From Bog-473 sp963838835 (GTDB lineage: Bacteria; Actinomycetota; Acidimicrobiia; Acidimicrobiales; RAAP-2), in NCBI GenBank assembly GCA_963838835.1, contig CAWITA010000006.1, positions 1 to 64,000 of the forward strand: DNA of 64,000 nucleotides. Reading direction: 5' to 3'. Each line of letters starts with the position of its first letter. The first letter of the stretch is position 1. Positions 34,350 through 43,292 of this stretch are shown piece by piece. The notes under the pieces are model-generated. The model was given only the letters and a program-made list of their open reading frames with translations, made no database searches and was not told the DNA's origin. Both the position numbers and the translations under genes were made by a program.

Positions 34350-34842
34350 GCACAGTGGCGCCGACGGCGCGCCGGACCAGCTGCGCTTTCGCCGGGTCTT
34401 CGAGGCGCCGCGGGAGCTGGTCTTCCGCTGCATGATCGACCCGGACCATCTGACCCATTTCTGGGGCCCCGCTGGTGTGTCCGCGCCGCGTGACAGCATC
34501 AAGGTCGATGCGCGACCCGGCGGCGTGTTCGAGACGGTGATGGTCGGTGACGCCGACGGCAGCACATACCGGACGCACGCCGTGTACGACGACGTGCGCG
34601 AGCCCGAGCTCTTGTCATGGACGGAGACCCACTCGGGTATGCGGGTCCGCGCCGAGTTCGTTGCGCTCGGGCCGGACCGCACCGAGGTGCGGATCCATCA
34701 GACGTACGTGCCCACGGCCTTCCTGGCGCCCGAGGTCCAGGCGGGGTTCTTGAGCTCGCTCGATCGCTTCGACGCGTATCTCGGCCGCTTGACGCCCCCG
34801 CCCGGCGGCGAACACACCGACACCGATACCGCTCGCCGATAG
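34342..34842 (+). CDS. AHSA1 / SRPBCC-domain protein
   Basis: 166 residues: RFRRVFEAPRELVFRCMIDPDHLTHFWGPAGVSAPRDSI, DARPGGVFETVMVG, EPELLSWTETHSGMRVRAEF. A START-like hydrophobic pocket domain of the Aha1/ActA group. The GTG at 34342 overlaps the ArsR end. ArsR-AHSA1 pairs are common in actinobacteria, usually sensing or binding a small molecule. Followed 11 bases later by the DinB-type enzyme. Confidence 0.85.
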   Translation: MGEHSGADGAPDQLRFRRVFEAPRELVFRCMIDPDHLTHFWGPAGVSAPRDSIKVDARPGGVFETVMVGDADGSTYRTHAVYDDVREPELLSWTETHSGMRVRAEFVALGPDRTEVRIHQTYVPTAFLAPEVQAGFLSSLDRFDAYLGRLTPPPGGEHTDTDTARR

Positions 34843-34853
34843 GAGGAAGCACC

Positions 34854-35513
34854 ATGACCGTCGACGCCTCTGCCGCACCTGCGCTCGGCACCGATGCGGG
34901 GCTGGCCGCCGCCATCGCCGACGAGTACCGCGCGCTGGCCGACCTGCTGGAGGTCGCGGATCGGGCCGTGTGGGACGCGCCGTCGCTGTGTGAGGGGTGG
35001 CGGACCCGTGAAGTCGTGGCGCACATGACGATGCCGGTGCGCTTTTCCGCCCCGGCGTTCTTGGCGGAGCTGGAGGCGGCTGACGGTGATTTCACCAGGC
35101 TGTCGAATGCCATCGCAGCCCGGGACGGCGCGCTCCCCCTCGAGACCCTGCTCGCCGCCCTCCGCTCCGAGGTGTTGCACGGCTGGTTGCCGCCCGGCGG
35201 TGGGCTGGAGGGTGCCCTGACGCACTGCGTGATCCACGAGCTCGACATCATCGAGGCAGTGCCTCTTGCACGGGCAGTGCCCCTGCCCCGCGTCGCCCGG
35301 GTGCTCGGGATCGTGAGCGATCCGGGTTCGCCCAACCTCTTCGGCGTCGACCTCACTGGCGTCCAGTTGCGGGCCGACGACCTGAACTGGTCCCAGGGGT
35401 CCGGGGCGATGGTCTCAGGGCCGGCGCAGGCGCTCGCCCTGGTGGCGTGCGGACGTCTGCTGCCGACCGGCCGGCTGGGCGGCGACGCCGCCGGACGCTT
35501 CACGCACGACTAG
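34854..35513 (+). CDS. TIGR03083-type (DinB-fold, mycothiol maleylpyruvate isomerase-like) protein
   Basis: 219 residues. IADEYRALADLLEVADRAVWDAPSLCEGWRTREVVAHMTMPVRF contains the W-x-x-x-x-VVAHM metal-His segment; the second ligand region reads THCVIHELDIIEAV. The ATG at 34854 follows a perfect AGGAGG. The family covers mycothiol-dependent isomerases and transferases. Third gene of the ArsR operon; actual reaction unknown. Confidence 0.82.
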   Translation: MTVDASAAPALGTDAGLAAAIADEYRALADLLEVADRAVWDAPSLCEGWRTREVVAHMTMPVRFSAPAFLAELEAADGDFTRLSNAIAARDGALPLETLLAALRSEVLHGWLPPGGGLEGALTHCVIHELDIIEAVPLARAVPLPRVARVLGIVSDPGSPNLFGVDLTGVQLRADDLNWSQGSGAMVSGPAQALALVACGRLLPTGRLGGDAAGRFTHD

Positions 35514-35694
35514 GCGCTCGACCACCGCCCCGGTGGCCGGACGGTCTCAGGAACGTTGGGCCCGCGAGGGCACCGGCCCTTGCAGGCCCAAAGAGGTCAC
35601 AGAGGAATAACCCAGTGGTCACGATCTGGTCATCGGCCATTCAGAATCATTGGGTAGGCAGGACCTGTCTGCCCACGGTCCGAGGAGGTCCTGC

Positions 35695-36900
35695 ATGTCC
35701 ACCGTCACCGTCCGCTCCCTCGGCGTCCTCGCGACGGCGGGAATCGCAGCCCTGACAAGTGCACTCACCGTGACCGTGCCCGTGGCAACTGCCGATCCCG
35801 GCGACGGCTCCGGACCTTTTCCGGGACACCACGACGGCCTCAGGGCGACGGTGATCCTCTCGGGGAGGTCGTTGAGGCACACATTCACCGAAGCTGGCTC
35901 CTCGACGGTCCGTTCTGAACCACTGGCCGATCCCGACGACATCACCCTGCTCGGCCAAGATATCTTCGTCGGCTTCCAAAATGGCGTCGGGCCGCAAGGT
36001 CAACCCAGTCCGAGCGGGAACCTCGACAGCACCGTGGTCGAGCTGACACAGAGCGGGCAGCCCGTCACGCAATGGGAGGTCGTGGGGAAGACCGACGGGG
36101 TGACCGCTGACCCCCAAGCTCACCTGGTCATCGCCACGGTCAACGAGGACGCCAACTCATCCTGGTACACGATCACGCCGGGACCCGGCGGAGGCGCGGT
36201 ACGTCACTACGCGTACAACGAGGCGCTGCCGCACAACGGTGGCACCGACGCCATCTCCATCTACGAGGGGCAGATCCTGATCAGCGCCTCGGCCCCTGGC
36301 ACGACGGGAACGCTGATGGCACCGCAGCCGACCTTCCCCGCCGTGTATTCGGTCAGTCTCGACCCGTCGGACTCGATCGCCACCGTCACGCCGTTCTTCT
36401 ACGACGAGGACCCGGCCGTGGTTGCAAACGTCGGAACGCGACAGACCGGCCAGACGGTGAAGTTAGCCCTGACCGACCCGGACTCCAACGAGGTCGTGCC
36501 GCCGTACGCGCCGCGGTTCTCGGGCGACTTCATGCTGACGAGCCAGGGCGACCTGAAGCAGATCTTCGTCGGCCGTTGGGACCACACGCTCCAGGTGCTC
36601 TCGCTCTCGCAGTCCGTCGACGACACCGCCTGGCCCGACCACTACGGAACCGGAACCCTCTACGCAACCGACTCGACCAACGACGCGGTCGACGCCCTGA
36701 CGGGGAACTTCCCGGACGGCCCGGTCGTCGCTGCCACCCCCTGCGGGGCGAACAGTGCGCCGCCGACGTGCCCCGATCCGCCTACCTATCCCGCCAACTA
36801 CCTGGCCGCGCTCAACCCGTGGTCCGGTCAAGTCACTCCGCTTTCGGTGGGGGGCGCGGCGTTCGTGCCCCAGGGCGGCCTCCTCTTCGTCGGGGATTAG
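35695..36900 (+). CDS. secreted protein of unknown function
   Basis: 401 residues with a clear signal peptide (STVTVRSLGVLATAGIAALTSALTVTVPVATADP). The mature part is beta-rich with segments such as DDITLLGQDIFVGFQNGVGPQGQ, VTADPQAHLVIATVNED, DAISIYEGQILISASAPGTTG and HYGTGTLYATDSTNDAVDALTGNF, suggesting a beta-propeller-like repeat. Two cysteines near the C-terminus may pair. The ATG at 35695 follows GAGGAGGTC. No enzymatic motif recognised. It stands alone between the DinB-type gene and the liv operon. Confidence 0.72.
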   Translation: MSTVTVRSLGVLATAGIAALTSALTVTVPVATADPGDGSGPFPGHHDGLRATVILSGRSLRHTFTEAGSSTVRSEPLADPDDITLLGQDIFVGFQNGVGPQGQPSPSGNLDSTVVELTQSGQPVTQWEVVGKTDGVTADPQAHLVIATVNEDANSSWYTITPGPGGGAVRHYAYNEALPHNGGTDAISIYEGQILISASAPGTTGTLMAPQPTFPAVYSVSLDPSDSIATVTPFFYDEDPAVVANVGTRQTGQTVKLALTDPDSNEVVPPYAPRFSGDFMLTSQGDLKQIFVGRWDHTLQVLSLSQSVDDTAWPDHYGTGTLYATDSTNDAVDALTGNFPDGPVVAATPCGANSAPPTCPDPPTYPANYLAALNPWSGQVTPLSVGGAAFVPQGGLLFVGD

Positions 36901-36927
36901 GGCCAGCAGGGCCAGCAGGGCCAGCGG
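36901..36927 (+). repeat. three 9-base tandem repeats after the secreted-protein stop
   Basis: GGCCAGCAG, GGCCAGCAG, GGCCAGCGG directly behind the TAG. Too few copies to suggest a function; they might be a remnant of a Gly-Pro-Ala coding repeat. Confidence 0.8.
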
Positions 36928-37118
36928 TGAACTGATTCACAAGCGGCACACCGTGAGGACGGCGCCGGCTGTCATTCCGTTGCGATTACCCTGCGCTCTC
37001 GTGTCGGAGGTGTAACGTCGCCAGCAATGCTGGGGGGCTCGTGGCGAGGACTGCGTGATGGACGCGCCAGGGATCACATCGATCCGGTTCCGGACCCGAG
37101 CAGGTAGGGGAACCGCGG

Positions 37119-37994
37119 ATGGGAGTGGGCCCGGTCGTGCAGGCCTCGTCCCAACCAGTCGACGGTCGCGCCGAACCGGAGGGTGACCGCAAGGGCGCGG
37201 TCCTGGTGGTGGACCAGGTCAGCGTGGGATTCGGCGGATTGCTGGCGCTGAGCGAGGTGTCGATGTCCGTCGACGACGACGAGGTCGTCGGCGTCATCGG
37301 CCCGAACGGCGCAGGTAAGACGACCCTCTTCAACGTGATCTGCGGGTTCGTGCACCCCAGTTCGGGCTCGCTCGCCTACCGCGGCACCGACCTGCGCCGG
37401 CACCATCCGCACGACCTGGCCAAGCTCGGAATCGCCCGCACCCTCCAAGGCGTCGGGTTGTGCGCCGGGTTGAGCGTGCAGGAGAACGTCATGCTGGGCG
37501 CCCAACCTGCGCTCCGTAGTGACATGGTGTCCTCCTTCCTCGGCCTCTGGCGCTCGAGCCGGGAGGAGCGCCAGGTGGCGAGTCGGGCCCTCGAAGTCCT
37601 CGACGAGCTCGGCGTTGCGTCGCAGGCCCGCAAACTCCCGGGCTCGCTGCCCTACGGCGTGCAGAAGCGAGTCGCACTCGCGCGCGCACTCATGGCCCAG
37701 CCACGCCTGCTGCTGCTCGACGAACCGGCGAGCGGGCTGTCGGAGAGCGACATGGACGAGCTCGGCACGAGGATCCGCGGCCTGACCGACCGCATGGCCG
37801 TTCTGCTGGTGGAGCACCACATGGACCTGGTCATGTCGGTGTGCGACCGCCTCGTCGTTCTCAACTTCGGGCAGGTCATTGCCGAGGGCCCCCCGGCGGC
37901 CATCCGGGTCAACCCGGAGGTGGCGACGGCGTATCTCGGGGATGTCGTCGACGACAATGCCCTGTCGCAACAGCCGGGAACGGGTCATGCTTGA
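37119..37994 (+). CDS. livG: LivG-type branched-chain amino acid ABC ATPase
   Basis: 291 residues: Walker A GVIGPNGAGKTTLFN, family signature LPYGVQKRVALARALMA, Walker B LLLLDEPASGLSE, switch His in VLLVEHHMDLVM, and the NPEVATAYLGD ending typical of LivG. First gene of a five-gene liv operon (G-F-H-M-K) on the plus strand. The ATG at 37119 has GTAGGGG in front. It overlaps livF by 8 bases. Energy subunit for uptake of branched amino acids or, often in Acidimicrobiia, other small carboxylates or amides. Confidence 0.9.
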   Translation: MGVGPVVQASSQPVDGRAEPEGDRKGAVLVVDQVSVGFGGLLALSEVSMSVDDDEVVGVIGPNGAGKTTLFNVICGFVHPSSGSLAYRGTDLRRHHPHDLAKLGIARTLQGVGLCAGLSVQENVMLGAQPALRSDMVSSFLGLWRSSREERQVASRALEVLDELGVASQARKLPGSLPYGVQKRVALARALMAQPRLLLLDEPASGLSESDMDELGTRIRGLTDRMAVLLVEHHMDLVMSVCDRLVVLNFGQVIAEGPPAAIRVNPEVATAYLGDVVDDNALSQQPGTGHA

Positions 37995-38694
37995 GATCAG
38001 GGACCTCAGCGTCTCTTACGGGGCGGTACAGGCGCTTCGCTCGGTTTCCTTCGACGCCGCACCGGGTGCCATCACGGCTGTCCTGGGGGCCAACGGTGCG
38101 GGCAAGACCACGCTGTTGCGCGCCATCTCCGGATTGGTCAAGCCCCAGAGCGGGTCGGTGCGCTTCGACGGAAGCGGCATGTTGGGCCGCAAGGTCGAGA
38201 GCATCGCGCGCATGGGGGTGGCGCACGTGCCCGAGGGCCGCGGCGTGATCGAGGAGCTGACGGTGGAGGAGAACCTGCGCCTGGCCACGCTGTGGTCGCT
38301 CCGCAAGCAGGAGCGCCAGGCCGCCATCGCCGCGACCCTCGAGCTGTTCCCGCGCCTGCAGACGTTTCGGCGCAGACAGGCCGCCACCCTCTCGGGCGGT
38401 GAGCGCCAGATGCTGGTCCTGGGCCGGGCCCTCATCTCGCGGCCCCGCCTCCTCCTCCTCGACGAACCGAGCCTGGGTTTGGCTCCGTTGGTGACGCTCC
38501 AGTTGATGGCGCTCCTACGGGAGCAGACCGAGGGGAAGGACATCACCGTGGTGTTGGTGGAACAGAACGCGCGCAGCGCGCTGTCGGTCTCCCACCACGC
38601 CGTGATCCTCAACTTGGGACAAATCGTCGTGTCCGACGATGCGACGGTGGTGGCCTCCGACGATGCACTCCGCCACCACTATCTGGGGTTCTAG
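37987..38694 (+). CDS. livF: LivF-type ABC ATPase
   Basis: 235 residues: MLEIRDLSVSYGAVQALRS, Walker A VLGANGAGKTTLLR, HVPEGRGVIEELTVEENL (LivF-specific), LSGGERQMLVLGRALI, LLLLDEPSLGLAP. Starts 8 bases before the livG stop and ends 4 bases before livH. Confidence 0.9.
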   Translation: MLEIRDLSVSYGAVQALRSVSFDAAPGAITAVLGANGAGKTTLLRAISGLVKPQSGSVRFDGSGMLGRKVESIARMGVAHVPEGRGVIEELTVEENLRLATLWSLRKQERQAAIAATLELFPRLQTFRRRQAATLSGGERQMLVLGRALISRPRLLLLDEPSLGLAPLVTLQLMALLREQTEGKDITVVLVEQNARSALSVSHHAVILNLGQIVVSDDATVVASDDALRHHYLGF

Positions 38695-38698
38695 CGCG

Positions 38699-39577
38699 AT
38701 GACCCTGTTCTTCGACTACACCCTTGACGGCATCGCGAACGGCATGATCTATGCCTTGCTGGCGCTCGCGCTGGTACTGATCTACCGGGCGACCAAGATC
38801 ATCAATTTCGCCCAGGGTGCGGCGGGCATGTTGACGACGTTCATCGCGTTCAGCCTGCTGTCGCGCGGCCTCGGGTACTGGTGGGCCTTCATCCTCGTGC
38901 TGATCATCGGGTTCGCCATCGGGGCGGCGAGCGAGCGCATCCTGATCCGTCCCCTCCACGGCCGCTCGGAGCTCAACCCCGTCATCGTCACCATCGGGCT
39001 GCTGGTCGTCTTCGAGGGCCTGGCGGGAGCCATCTACGGCAACGCCAGCCGCGGCTTTCCCGCCGCCTTCTCGCAGGCCGGCCTGAAAATCGGTCGGTCA
39101 ACGATCGCCTTCTCACACTTCGACGTCTTCATCTTGATCACCGTGCTCGCCGTGATGGCGGCCACGCTCGTGCTGTTCCGCTACACGGCAATCGGGCTCC
39201 GCATGCGGGCCACGGCGTTCTCCCGCGAGATCGCCCGCCTGCTCGGGGTCAGGGTGGGCCTCTTCCTCACACTCGGGTGGGGACTGGCGGGCATCGCCGG
39301 GTCCCTGGCCGGGCTGCTGGTCGCGCCGACTAGCAGCTTCGGCCCGTACTACATGGACCTCATCCTCGTCTACGGCTTCACCGCCGCCGTGATCGGAGGC
39401 CTCGAGAGCCCCGTAGGCGCACTCATCGGCGGGCTGATCTCGGGACTGTGCATCTCATACGTGGGCGGGTACCTCGGTTCGGGCCTCGAACCCCTGGGTG
39501 CCCTTGCTCTGCTGATGGTTGCCCTGATGGCTCGGCCCGAGGGCCTCTTCGCCCGGCCGCCGGCACGGAGGGTGTGA
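38699..39577 (+). CDS. livH: LivH-type permease
   Basis: 292 residues with about eight hydrophobic segments and the typical start DYTLDGIANGMIYALLALALVLIYRATKIINFAQG; the EAA-like loop reads RMRATAFSREIARLLGV, and GFTAAVIGGLESPVGALIGGL follows. One base separates its stop from livM. Confidence 0.9.
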   Translation: MTLFFDYTLDGIANGMIYALLALALVLIYRATKIINFAQGAAGMLTTFIAFSLLSRGLGYWWAFILVLIIGFAIGAASERILIRPLHGRSELNPVIVTIGLLVVFEGLAGAIYGNASRGFPAAFSQAGLKIGRSTIAFSHFDVFILITVLAVMAATLVLFRYTAIGLRMRATAFSREIARLLGVRVGLFLTLGWGLAGIAGSLAGLLVAPTSSFGPYYMDLILVYGFTAAVIGGLESPVGALIGGLISGLCISYVGGYLGSGLEPLGALALLMVALMARPEGLFARPPARRV

Positions 39578-39578
39578 C

Positions 39579-40640
39579 ATGGATCGCGCCGCCATCACGC
39601 GTGTGCTGCACGTGACTCGCCAGCCTTTGGTGCGCCATCTGCTCTTCGCCGCGGTGGCCGGCGCGGTGCTCTACGTCCTCACGGCGCGGCTCAGCTCGTA
39701 CAACGACTACCAAGTGGGCGAGATCGCCGCCTACGTGGTGGCGCTGGTCGGGCTGAGCGTGCTGACTGGTCTCAACGGGCAGATCTCACTCGGCCATGGC
39801 GCGTTCATGGCAGTCGGCGCCTACACCATGGCGCTCCTGATGAATCACACCGGTTCCAATTTCATCCTCGAACTCGCGGCTGCGGCGGGCGTGGCGGCGG
39901 CAGCGGGGCTCGTCATCGGATTGCCGGCCACCCGGCTCAAGGGCCCGTACTTGGCAGGGATGACACTGCTCTTCGCCCTCGCCGTGCCCTCGATCGCCGA
40001 CAAGTGGCCCAACACTTTCGGCGGGGACCAAGGATTGACCACCACGGTGCCCACGGCACCAGGATCGCTGGGGGCCGAGCAATGGCTGGCCGACATTCAG
40101 ATCATCGCCGCCCTGGTCGTAATGGTCCTGCTGGCCAACTTGCTGTCGAGCCGGTTCGGCCGCGCCTTCCGGGCCGTGCGTGACGACGAGATCGCGGCGT
40201 CGCTGTCGGGCATCCACGTGGCCCGCACCAAGGTGACGGCCTTCACCATCAGCGCCGGCTGTGCCGGTCTCGGTGGTGCCCTGCTCGCACTGTCCACCGG
40301 TGTGGTCAACACCGGGGAGTTTCCGCTCACGCTGTCGATCCAGCTCCTGGCGGCCATGGTGCTCGGTGGCACAGGGACGCTGATCGGCATGGTCTGGGGC
40401 GGCATCCTCCTCGTGTACCTGCCGCAGTGGTCGACCTCACTGTCGTCGCATTTCAGCTTGGGAAGCGGAGCCAACGCCTACCTGGCCACCATCATCTTCG
40501 GCGTCGTGTTGATCGTGGCGATGATCGCGGCACCGACGGGGATCCAGGGCGGGTTGCGCCGAGTCTGGGCGCACAGGCCCCACCTTCCGAAAGGCGGCCG
40601 CGGCGCGACGGCACCGGTTCCGGCCTCTGCGGGTGACTAG
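39579..40640 (+). CDS. livM: LivM-type permease
   Basis: 353 residues; LSVLTGLNGQISLGHGAFMAVGAYTMALL is the LivM signature, AFRAVRDDEIAASLSGIHVARTKVTAFTISAGCAGLGGALLA contains the coupling loop. A basic tail ends the protein. Forms the channel with LivH. Confidence 0.9.
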   Translation: MDRAAITRVLHVTRQPLVRHLLFAAVAGAVLYVLTARLSSYNDYQVGEIAAYVVALVGLSVLTGLNGQISLGHGAFMAVGAYTMALLMNHTGSNFILELAAAAGVAAAAGLVIGLPATRLKGPYLAGMTLLFALAVPSIADKWPNTFGGDQGLTTTVPTAPGSLGAEQWLADIQIIAALVVMVLLANLLSSRFGRAFRAVRDDEIAASLSGIHVARTKVTAFTISAGCAGLGGALLALSTGVVNTGEFPLTLSIQLLAAMVLGGTGTLIGMVWGGILLVYLPQWSTSLSSHFSLGSGANAYLATIIFGVVLIVAMIAAPTGIQGGLRRVWAHRPHLPKGGRGATAPVPASAGD

Positions 40641-40699
40641 GGCATGCGAGATCGAAGCGAACCAGCACAGTTCCAACAAACCCAAATGAAGGAGGAGTG

Positions 40700-42094
40700 A
40701 TGCCACAACGACCAAGGAGAAGATTCGGATGGCTCGGGTGGGCCCGCGCCCTCGCGGCCGGTTCCATCGTGACCATGCTGGGAGTGACGCTGCTGCCGGC
40801 CACGGCCGGCGCGGAGAGCACCCCCGGGGTCACCTCGACGTCGATCACGATCGGCGCCACGGTGCCCCTCACCGGGCCGGCCGCGCCGGGCTACGACGAG
40901 ATCGCCCCGGCCATGGACGCCGTCTTCGCCTACGTCAACGCCCATGGCGGTGTCGACGGTCGCAAGATCAACTACACGTATCTCGACGACGGCTATAACC
41001 CCGCTAACACCGCGACGCTGACGCGCAAACTCGTCCTGCAGGACAACGTCTTCGCCGACGTCGGTTCCCTCGGTACGCCGACGCAGTCGGCCGTGCAGGC
41101 GTTCTTGAACGCGCAGAAGGTGCCCCAGCTCTTTATCGAGTCGGGCTGCAACTGTTGGAGCAACCCCAAGTACCCTTACAGCCTCGGATGGCAGCCGCCT
41201 TACACGGTGGACGGGAAGATCCTCGGCTCCTACATAAAGACCAACTTCGCCGGGAAGAAGATCGGCTACCTCTACCAGGACGACGAATTCGGACAGGACG
41301 TGGTCAAGGGGCTCGACATGGAGATCCCGTCGTCCTCGGTCGTCTCGCGCCAGACCTACGACGCGGCGACACTGGCCGGCCCTCTGTCCAACCAGATGGC
41401 GGCGCTGAAGGCCGCCGGGGCCCAGGTCGTGGTCCTGGCTACCATCCCGGCCGCCACCGCGCTGGCGATGCTGCCCGCCGCGGTCTTGAGCTACTTCCCC
41501 CAGTACGTCGTCGACGGCGTCGGCGCGGACCCGCCCACGGTCGGACCGCTCCTCTCGTCGTTCGCCCAGAAGGGCGGCGCGTCGGCGGCGCAGGTGTCGG
41601 CGGCGGCGGGCCTGCTGAACGGGGTTATCACGAACGCGTACTTCGCCCCCGAGTCGGACACGACCAACCCCTGGGTGCAAGTCGAGAAGAAGATCCTCGA
41701 GCAATACGCCCCCTCGCTGTGGGCCAAGTCCGGGCTCGACGGGAACACCCAGTACGGCGTGGCACTGGCCTACACCTTCGTGCAGGCCCTGGAGAAGGCC
41801 GGGAAGAACCTGACCCGTCAGAGCCTCATCAACGCCATCGCCAACGACGGCAAGGACTTCGTCACCCCGGGCTTCGTGCCCCTCTCCTACTCGAGCTCCG
41901 TCCACTTCGGGTTCGAGGGCGGGGAAGTGATCAAGCTGGAGACCTCGGCGCCGCCGGCGGTGACGCCAACGGGGAGTTGGATCGGCGGCGTCCCGGTGAG
42001 CCCCGTCTATGTGACGAATCCGGGCACGGGACCGATCAAGAAGTACACCGGGCCGACCTCGGTCCCACCGGCCAAGCTGCAGTCGACCGCCTGA
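40700..42094 (+). CDS. livK: LivK-type substrate-binding protein
   Basis: 464 residues, exported (RFGWLGWARALAAGSIVTMLGVTLLPATAGAE). The binding domain starts TSTSITIGATVPLTGPAAPGYDEI and includes VNAHGGVDGRKINYTYLDDGYNPANTATLTRKLV and a two-cysteine stretch ESGCNCWSNPKYPYS. Class I periplasmic-binding fold that probably delivers ligand to LivHM. The ATG at 40700 follows GGAGGAG. Ligand unknown; the family binds amino acids, amides or aromatic acids. A GC hairpin follows the stop. Confidence 0.88.
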   Translation: MPQRPRRRFGWLGWARALAAGSIVTMLGVTLLPATAGAESTPGVTSTSITIGATVPLTGPAAPGYDEIAPAMDAVFAYVNAHGGVDGRKINYTYLDDGYNPANTATLTRKLVLQDNVFADVGSLGTPTQSAVQAFLNAQKVPQLFIESGCNCWSNPKYPYSLGWQPPYTVDGKILGSYIKTNFAGKKIGYLYQDDEFGQDVVKGLDMEIPSSSVVSRQTYDAATLAGPLSNQMAALKAAGAQVVVLATIPAATALAMLPAAVLSYFPQYVVDGVGADPPTVGPLLSSFAQKGGASAAQVSAAAGLLNGVITNAYFAPESDTTNPWVQVEKKILEQYAPSLWAKSGLDGNTQYGVALAYTFVQALEKAGKNLTRQSLINAIANDGKDFVTPGFVPLSYSSSVHFGFEGGEVIKLETSAPPAVTPTGSWIGGVPVSPVYVTNPGTGPIKKYTGPTSVPPAKLQSTA

Positions 42095-42104
42095 GGCCGG
42101 CGTC

Positions 42105-42137
42105 GCCGGCGGCGGGGGTGGTTCCTCCGCCGCCGGC
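42105..42137 (+). terminator. strong GC hairpin after livK
   Basis: GCCGGCGGCGG and CCGCCGCCGGC form a perfect 11-bp stem with an 11-base loop, 10 bases behind the livK stop. No U-tract follows. Stems of this type without U-tracts are typical of actinobacterial terminators. Confidence 0.6.
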
Positions 42138-42145
42138 CGCGGCTG

Positions 42146-43024
42146 ATGAAAAATGGGCGAATGCAATTCGGACTCCACGCCCTGGGCATCGGATCCGGCG
42201 CGGACCCAGCGGTGATAGAAGCCGTCGGGAACGCCGCCGACCGGTGCGGTTTCGCCACGCTGTGGGCCGGCGAGCACGTCGTGATGGTGGACCGGCCCGA
42301 CTCGGTCTATCCCTACTCCGACGACGGACGCATCGCCGTGCCAAGCGATGCGGACTGGCTCGATCCCCTGGCGGTCCTTGCCTTCGTCGCCGCCAGGACA
42401 ACCCGGATCCGGCTCGCCACGGGAGTTCTGCTCCTCCCCGAGCACAACCCGCTCATCGTGGCCAAGCAGGCGGCGAGCCTCGACGTGCTGTCACAGGGAC
42501 GGTTCGTCCTCGGGATCGGCGTCGGCTGGTCCGCCGAGGAGTTCGCGGCCCTCGGCGTGCCGTTTGCAGGTCGAGGCGCGAGAACCGGGGAGTACGTCGA
42601 GGCGATGCGGACACTCTGGCGAGACGATCCGTCGTCCTTCAACGGCGAGTACGTGCGCTTCCAGCGGGTGCGCTGCTTCCCGAAGCCCGTCCGGCGGAGC
42701 CTCCCGGTGGTGCTCGGCGGCAACGGCAAGCGCGCGCTCGAGCGGGTGGCGCGCCACGGCGACGGTTGGTACGGCTTCAACCTGACCCTCGACGAGGTCC
42801 CAGGGCGGCTGGAGGTGCTCCGGGCTGCAGCCGAGCGCCACGGTCGGAGCACCGAGTCGTTGCGGACCGCAGTCTCTCTGGTGGACGCGACGGCTTCTGA
42901 CCTGCCGCGCCTGGCGACGCTCGGCGTGGACGAGGTTGTGCTGGTCGAGTCCCCCCCGCCGGCGCCCCGCGAGGCGGCGGCCTGGGTGGAGGAGCTGGCC
43001 CGGCGATGGGGTGTCGAGGGGTAG
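42146..43024 (+). CDS. F420-type LLM-class (luciferase-like) oxidoreductase
   Basis: 292 residues, TIM-barrel LLM protein of the F420 subgroup (TIGR03619-like): GLHALGIGSGADPAVIEAVGNAADRCGFATLWAGEHVV, RIRLATGVLLLPEHNPLIVAKQAASLDVLSQGRFVLGIGVGW, RVRCFPKPVRRSLPVVLGGNGKRALERVARHGDGWYGFN. Uses F420 or FMN to reduce or oxidise a small substrate. Start is the ATG at 42146, or the ATG at 42161 where homologs usually begin. It lies 51 bases after livK, but the hairpin in between may separate the two transcripts. Confidence 0.88.
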   Translation: MKNGRMQFGLHALGIGSGADPAVIEAVGNAADRCGFATLWAGEHVVMVDRPDSVYPYSDDGRIAVPSDADWLDPLAVLAFVAARTTRIRLATGVLLLPEHNPLIVAKQAASLDVLSQGRFVLGIGVGWSAEEFAALGVPFAGRGARTGEYVEAMRTLWRDDPSSFNGEYVRFQRVRCFPKPVRRSLPVVLGGNGKRALERVARHGDGWYGFNLTLDEVPGRLEVLRAAAERHGRSTESLRTAVSLVDATASDLPRLATLGVDEVVLVESPPPAPREAAAWVEELARRWGVEG

Positions 43025-43122
43025 CTGGCGCGGGTTGCGCCTGGTGCTCCGGCTCAGGTCAGGCGCGCCGGCGGCGGTTGCTGCTCGCCCAGCGGGATGC
43101 CGTGGCGCGGCGTATATGAATC

Positions 43123-43182
43123 CTTCCGAAACACCCCCCTATTACGGAAGACTATCTCTATAACCTTCCTTAATTACGGAGG
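43123..43182. repeat. repeated ATTACGGA motif in an AT-rich convergent gap
   Basis: ATTACGGAAG (43141-43150) recurs as ATTACGGAGG (43173-43182), 32 bases apart. CTTCCG (43123-43128) pairs with CGGAAG (43145-43150). The stretch is AT-rich against its surroundings and lies between the ends of convergent genes, where no promoter is expected. Meaning unknown. Confidence 0.45.
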
Positions 43183-43292
43183 GCTCACACAGGCGTCAGG
43201 GCTCAACGGGCGCTGGATTGATCGGTTTCGAGGTGCGACCCTGGACACGACTATTTCGCGCCGGAGGTCCCGGTTTGGCAGGGCGTCCCTGG

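Noticed and set aside
36901..36927. Phase-variable tandem repeat
   Set aside because: Only three 9-base copies, outside any gene, no promoter overlap.
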